Source: Manis javanica
Taxonomy: Eukaryota > Chordata > Mammalia > Pholidota > Manidae
Assembly (NCBI RefSeq): GCF_040802235.1
Contig: NC_133158.1
Span: 42,722,001 to 42,786,000, forward strand
DNA: 64,000 bases
Reading direction: 5' to 3'
Part shown: positions 63,801 to 64,000 of the stretch, in pieces
Numbering within the stretch: position 1 is the first letter of the stretch
How the letters are laid out: each line of letters starts with the position of its first letter
Translations under genes and position numbers: made by a program
Notes under the pieces: generated by a model
Told to the model about the DNA's origin: nothing
Database searches by the model: none
The model's input: only the letters and a program-made list of their open reading frames with translations

Positions 63801-64000
63801 CCGCGGCCCCATGTCCATGGAGCAGGGGGTCTGTCATCCCTGCTCATCCCATTCCCTGTGACCCACTGCCTGTCGAGGCAGAGCCGGGTGGGGCAGATAG
63901 GGGAGGGGAGTGCAAGAGAGAAGAAAATAGGGAGAAAGGAAGAAGGTCACTAGTAGGGTCTTTGGACCATCACTGCCAGTCTGGGTGAGCAGGGGCAGCA

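Overview
This is mammalian nuclear DNA: one long spliced gene, introns with GT-AG borders, a CpG-island promoter and a dense background of old interspersed repeats (MIR, L2, L1M, MER5-type MITEs, MLT1/MLT2 LTRs). Nothing looks prokaryotic, plasmid-like or viral apart from decayed endogenous retrovirus LTRs. I see no primate Alu, rodent B1/B2, carnivore tRNA-Lys SINE, ruminant BovB or horse ERE copies. Two young-looking L1 3' ends (15.4 kb and 21.3 kb) carry a sequence I associate from memory with pangolin (Manis) assemblies. My best guess is therefore a pangolin or another laurasiatherian with few lineage-specific SINEs, held with moderate-to-low confidence.

Layout. 1-~800 is probably the 3' UTR end of the upstream gene on the + strand, with polyadenylation signals at 773-778 and 977-982. 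By human chr21q22.3 synteny this would be ZBTB21, which is an inference from gene order only. About 1-23.9 kb is intergenic DNA rich in L1M fragments and several ERV LTRs. About 23.9-25.0 kb is a strong CpG island holding the promoter and first exon of C2CD2. From 24,582 to 62,714 I can place 13 coding exons of C2CD2 on the + strand. All have AG acceptors and GT donors, and the reading phases join perfectly through 623 complete codons. The final coding exon (about 70 residues by comparison with the usual ~696 aa) and the 3' UTR lie beyond the right edge.

The gene. C2CD2 is a membrane-anchored lipid-transfer-type protein, paralogous to C2CD2L/TMEM24. It has an N-terminal transmembrane anchor (about residues 13-37), an SMP-like lipid-binding region (about 45-240), a C2 domain (about 261-360), a Ser/Pro- and Lys-rich linker (about 380-520) and an acidic Pro/Ala-rich tail. 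The C2 domain lacks most of the usual Ca2+-binding aspartates. The start codon is preceded by a short overlapping uORF, and CpG density rises again around exon 12.

No new biological system is evident. The more interesting signals are regulatory or structural: the overlapping uORF, a possible intronic polyadenylation product after exon 10, the intragenic CpG-dense block, a nested LTR-in-LTR in intron 2, an ERV LTR with a duplicated 54-bp unit, and several short dispersed repeats and a hairpin that the common repeat families do not obviously explain.
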